A DNA stretch of 6,795 nt from Clostridiales bacterium (GTDB lineage: Bacteria > Bacillota > Clostridia > Oscillospirales > CAG-272). A program made the translations under genes and the position numbers. Of the stretch, positions 5,101 through 6,795 are shown in pieces (the first letter of the stretch is position 1; each line of letters opens with the position of its first letter). The stretch spans positions 1-6,795 of the forward strand of contig DXYE01000134.1 of NCBI GenBank assembly GCA_019415985.1, read 5' to 3'. Below the pieces are notes generated by a model. That model worked only from the letters and a program-made list of their open reading frames with translations, was not told the DNA's origin and searched no databases.

Positions 5101-6795
5101 CGACGACTGGGGCAGAACCGTAACCAGCTATACTATGGATAACGCCCGCGTGAAAATGTACGGCGCATCTATGGGACGCTATCAGGACAACAGCGGCGTC
5201 TCGCAGAAGAACAATCGGCTGAACAATTCCGCAGTCGTCGGTGCGGTGTGCGTGGATTATATTAAGAATGGAAGCTTAACCGCAAGCGACCCTGATTTAC
5301 ATTGGGCAAATGTCGGGACCACAGGAAGCTTCAGCACAAGCTGCAGCAGCACAGTGAAACGTACGGGAAATTATTCCTTAAAATTATACAGCAACAGTAC
5401 CGAGAATGTGGGCGGTAATATCAAACAGTATGTATCGCTGCCCGGTGCGGGTACGTATACCTTTTCCGCCTATGTCAAAACAGACTCCCTGACTGTCGGA
5501 ACATCGGGCACAAATCAATGGAAATACGGCGCGCGCCTTTATGTTATGAACAGCTCTGACGCTATAATCGGTGAAAGCACTGCGGTTCAATCCCAAAATA
5601 ACGGTTGGGAAAGGCTGAGCGCTACCTTTACGGTAGACGGAGCCCAGACCGTACAGGCGGCCGTGTCGTTGCATTATGGCAGCGGAACGGTATACTATGA
5701 TGATATTCAGCTCGAAAAATGGGAGGCCCCGGGGAGCTATAACCTGTTGGACAACGCCGGCTTTGAACGGTCAGAGGTATGGGATCTCGGTAACAATCTG
5801 GCCTCCTATTCCTCGGGAACCGGACGAAACGGGGGACGGGCGCTGAAAATTACGGGTTCTGAGACGCAGAGCCGTTACGCCATGCAGACGGTATTGCTGA
5901 ACAATTGTTCCACAGCGGATACCTTTGTGCTGTCCGGCTGGGCGAAAGCGAATTCCGTACCCGAGGAACCAAACACCGACAGACTCTTCCAGCTGCGAAT
6001 CCGTCTGACATATACGGACAACAGCACAGAGGTACAAACAGCAGATTTCAATACGGATGTGCGTGGAGAATGGCAGTATACAAGCGCAACGATCGTACCG
6101 AACAAAGCGAAGAGCGGACTGAAAAGCGTGATAGTAGCAGTGGCGTATTCGCTGAACGCGAACGAAGCGTATTTCGACGATATATCGCTGACGCGGGAGA
6201 GCGTACAGACCTATGAATATGACGACAACGGGAACGTGACGGCAGTGAATCAGACGAACAACAGCGAGCTGAGCTATACGTACAGCGGAGCGGATCTGAT
6301 CTCCGCGAACACCGCGGCAAGCGGGGAATATGAATATACGTATGACGGAAAGCACAATATCACGCGCGCAGAAAACGGCGGAATCAAAATGGATCTGACA
6401 TACGATTCCGCAGGCAACGTGACGAGCACAAAGCTGTGGGGAACGGGCAGCGCATACATGCAGAGCAGCGCGGAATATACGGACAGCAACACGAAGCTGG
6501 AATCACAGACGGATTCCGCGGGCTATACGACCTATTTCGAATATTTAACGGAGAGAGGCCTGCTGAGAAAGCAGAGCGGAGCGAACGCTGCTGGCGGAGA
6601 GACAGAGACGGTTTATGACTACAACAGCTCGGACCGTCTGAGCATGGCCTATATCAACGGCGTCATATCGGCGGAATACTTTTACATCAAGGGACGCCTG
6701 ACGAGCATCAGCCGGGGCTGCTATCTGTCAAACTCGACAACCAAGAGCTACCAGACGTATACATTCGGGTACGACAGCTTCGGGAACAACACGAC
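2129..6795 (+). CDS. Secreted DNRLRE/YD-repeat (RHS) giant protein, 3' end outside window
   Basis: One frame stays open from ATG 2129 to the window edge (1555 codons plus two bases). An in-frame TAA just before the ATG fixes the start. Its own binding site is weak (AAGGA 12 bases, AAGG 3 bases upstream). Residues 1-33 form a signal peptide ending Val-Leu-Ala before Ala34. Next comes an N-terminal region typical of clostridial RHS proteins (EWKEIDNTL near 109-117, KENIIV near 362-367, YPVVIDP near 455-461), split by an acidic linker at about 177-337. A DNRLRE-like domain spans about 470-649, followed by GLEDYYSYH from 652 and GRAGSGYV. YD/RHS repeats follow (for example EYSNGYLNKITDRAGR near 860), then two jelly-roll-like modules (1047-1196, 1205-1354) and further YD repeats from 1362. 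Such proteins form a large secreted beta-cocoon shell and often end in a variable toxin; the core and C-terminus are not visible here. No frameshift is seen. Confidence 0.93.
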   Translation, partial: MNKHCVWRKGIGFICAFLALLMLFYAVPADVLAAVLPSTSSNGESDGQQAVQPYEENTALTTEDILENTELQYELTELRTENTKHFQLSNGNRIAITYPEAVHYEENGEWKEIDNTLIYESALTPEDLIGYATQAGSVKYKFAENGEAEALVRLTMEDYSVLFSLAEEQAGEALLPDISEDTEESGAETSSEIPVQAEQPEMTEDSEDTVSTAADWISESSETAEAGALPEDGQITGEMSAAGEETGLTDAVTSDIENSEAAEPETEPVFSEETPSVSPRVAASAAENDMSQEHSVENEAVKSVEISNPTPSTMLTADSEEENASTALDRAVQEVKTESSIRYTNISDNVDIQYILNGDSLKENIIVKSKQDVSQFRFVLKLEGLTPYTEEDGSIRLCDSETGEEKFYIPAPYMYDAEEEISYEVSYSVTELTDGSFALDIIADSAWMNAPGRAYPVVIDPAIVVSREGDNEGKDINTGYYGQNGIHQYQGTGKIYVGNASGGVGECFTYAKVSENALPTIPKNSMVVGALFRMYQREYSGTGSLAVKAYAPSTDDWMFLGAAVSYPKMEILGNVLDYQIISNSTTFSTLEWDVTPAARSWHADKSDNHGLVFLSNMTGSSAVAAFAGYSTENSYNAGQQPVYIVMYRNVVGLEDYYSYHTMSIGRAGSGYVQDQTGNLTVVKTDIAGVGYTLAHIYNASQAEMQHTSNANLNVPDYSQMKVGKGWKLSAQESLKQVTLQGLNGANVTYLLYTDADGTQHYFYPTGASTYKDEDGLGLTVTSSGSTYTMKDEKDNQRIFRNGYLSEIIDRNYNKTVFLYNTTSYSSGSTSWHPNASGNQLRRIVYIPNGTSAQILVATLEYSNGYLNKITDRAGRATTFTYSDGKLTTITNASDNTQVQYAYNAYSTGLNSEKMSLAYDGESQQGIFFEYNDQTGSVGTYREYTATSATGTKTVGDGYMINNTNPGMTLFRSTGQDRDFVTNDDLITYCIFDDWGRTVTSYTMDNARVKMYGASMGRYQDNSGVSQKNNRLNNSAVVGAVCVDYIKNGSLTASDPDLHWANVGTTGSFSTSCSSTVKRTGNYSLKLYSNSTENVGGNIKQYVSLPGAGTYTFSAYVKTDSLTVGTSGTNQWKYGARLYVMNSSDAIIGESTAVQSQNNGWERLSATFTVDGAQTVQAAVSLHYGSGTVYYDDIQLEKWEAPGSYNLLDNAGFERSEVWDLGNNLASYSSGTGRNGGRALKITGSETQSRYAMQTVLLNNCSTADTFVLSGWAKANSVPEEPNTDRLFQLRIRLTYTDNSTEVQTADFNTDVRGEWQYTSATIVPNKAKSGLKSVIVAVAYSLNANEAYFDDISLTRESVQTYEYDDNGNVTAVNQTNNSELSYTYSGADLISANTAASGEYEYTYDGKHNITRAENGGIKMDLTYDSAGNVTSTKLWGTGSAYMQSSAEYTDSNTKLESQTDSAGYTTYFEYLTERGLLRKQSGANAAGGETETVYDYNSSDRLSMAYINGVISAEYFYIKGRLTSISRGCYLSNSTTKSYQTYTFGYDSFGNNT
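2657..3139 (+). other. Acidic low-complexity linker within the RHS protein
   Basis: Residues 177-337 contain about 43 Asp/Glu against only 4 Lys/Arg by eye, with the remainder dominated by Ser, Thr, Ala, Pro and Gly. No hydrophobic core or repeat unit is visible, so it is probably disordered. It sits between two pieces (YSVLFSLAEE and SSIRYTNISDNVD) that are normally close together in related proteins as I recall them. It therefore looks like an expansion or insertion inside the N-terminal region. A wall-spanning spacer is a plausible role. Confidence 0.75.
3536..4075 (+). other. DNRLRE-like domain of the RHS protein
   Basis: Residues 470-649 start DNEGKDINTGYYG and continue with a strand giving a conserved GKIYVGN. 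They pass through SMVVGALFRMYQ, VKAYAP and LEWDVTPAARSW, and end in PVYIVMYRN. This order (opening Asn-rich segment, strand with polar K-x-Y-V, LFRMY strand, W-D-V-T strand, closing Y-I-V-x-Y strand) is that of DNRLRE domains found in secreted RHS proteins. The domain is beta-rich and its ligand is unknown to me. Boundaries are approximate. Confidence 0.7.
5267..6190 (+). other. Tandem jelly-roll (carbohydrate-binding-like) modules in the RHS protein
   Basis: Two consecutive modules have the same layout. Module 1, residues 1047-1196, has GNYSLKL, then VSLPGAGTYTFSAYVKT, GWERLSATFTV, and closes with VYYDDIQLE. Module 2, residues 1205-1354, opens NLLDNAGFE, has GGRALKI, FVLSGWAKA, GEWQYTSATIV, and closes with AYFDDISL. 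The pattern (N-terminal N-x-FE or similar, a central FSxYVK/LSGWAK strand, a W-containing strand, a closing Y-Y/F-DD-I-x-L strand) matches galactose-binding-like or CBM4/9-like folds. Sugar binding is inferred from fold type only. They separate two blocks of YD repeats. Confidence 0.65.
6212..6795 (+). repeat. Second YD-repeat block of the RHS protein
   Basis: From residue 1362 the protein shows successive degenerate units of about 20 residues: YEYDDNGNVTAV, YEYTYDGKHNITRA, LTYDSAGNVTSTK, YDYNSSDRLSMAY, YFYIKGRLTSISR and FGYDSFGNN at the edge. These follow the RHS pattern of paired Tyr residues, Asp/Asn-Gly and a closing hydrophobic-x-x-I/V strand. DNA-level identity between units is low, so they are old protein repeats, not recent DNA duplications. 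Codon choice here differs from the upstream part of the gene. Confidence 0.85.

Noticed and set aside
5771..6355. A 194-codon open frame on the minus strand.
   Set aside because: It is antisense to the jelly-roll and YD-repeat region. Its Arg/Ile/Val/Cys-rich sequence is the mirror of Thr/Asn/Tyr/Ala codons and has no protein-like features of its own.
1..6795. Insertion sequence, CRISPR array, tRNA or rRNA.
   Set aside because: No transposase-like frame, terminal inverted repeat pair, regularly spaced direct repeats or tRNA-like cloverleaf was seen.

Overview
The window looks like a chromosomal piece of a low-to-mid GC Firmicute, most likely a gut-type member of the Clostridia. The reasons are strong GGAGG-type ribosome binding sites, an AT-rich intergenic region beside roughly 50% GC coding DNA, a textbook SigA promoter, a DUF4358-type lipoprotein, and a very large secreted DNRLRE/YD-repeat (RHS) protein of the kind common in Clostridia. 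No taxonomic marker gene is present, so this is an inference.

Layout. Positions 1-461 (minus strand) hold the 5' part of a DUF4358-like lipoprotein gene that runs off the left edge. Positions 634-1569 (minus) hold a complete membrane-anchored SGNH/GDSL hydrolase. The two genes are co-oriented, 172 bases apart, with an unexplained dyad between them. A divergent intergenic region of about 560 bases follows. It holds a weak promoter candidate for the hydrolase, a perfect 7-bp inverted repeat, and a consensus plus-strand promoter (TTGACA, 17-base spacer, TATAAT with a TGn extension). The promoter is followed by a ~300-base leader carrying two small ORFs with ribosome binding sites. From 2129 to the right edge, a single frame stays open for 1555 codons. 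It encodes an exported RHS/YD-repeat giant whose 3' end, where the RHS core and any variable C-terminal toxin would sit, lies outside the window.

How the parts may work together. All three proteins have export or anchoring signals. The SGNH hydrolase plus DUF4358 lipoprotein pair resembles clostridial envelope clusters that often include MBOAT acyltransferases, so a role in trimming or decorating surface glycans is plausible but unproven. The RHS protein reads from signal peptide to an N-terminal clostridial domain interrupted by a 161-residue acidic linker, a DNRLRE domain, a conserved GLEDYYSYH segment, YD repeats, two tandem jelly-roll-like modules, and more YD repeats. This resembles WapA-like and polymorphic-toxin delivery proteins. 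The most noteworthy signals are the strong promoter paired with a translated leader ending directly at the RHS start codon, the acidic insertion, and a codon-usage change inside the RHS gene near position 6080.
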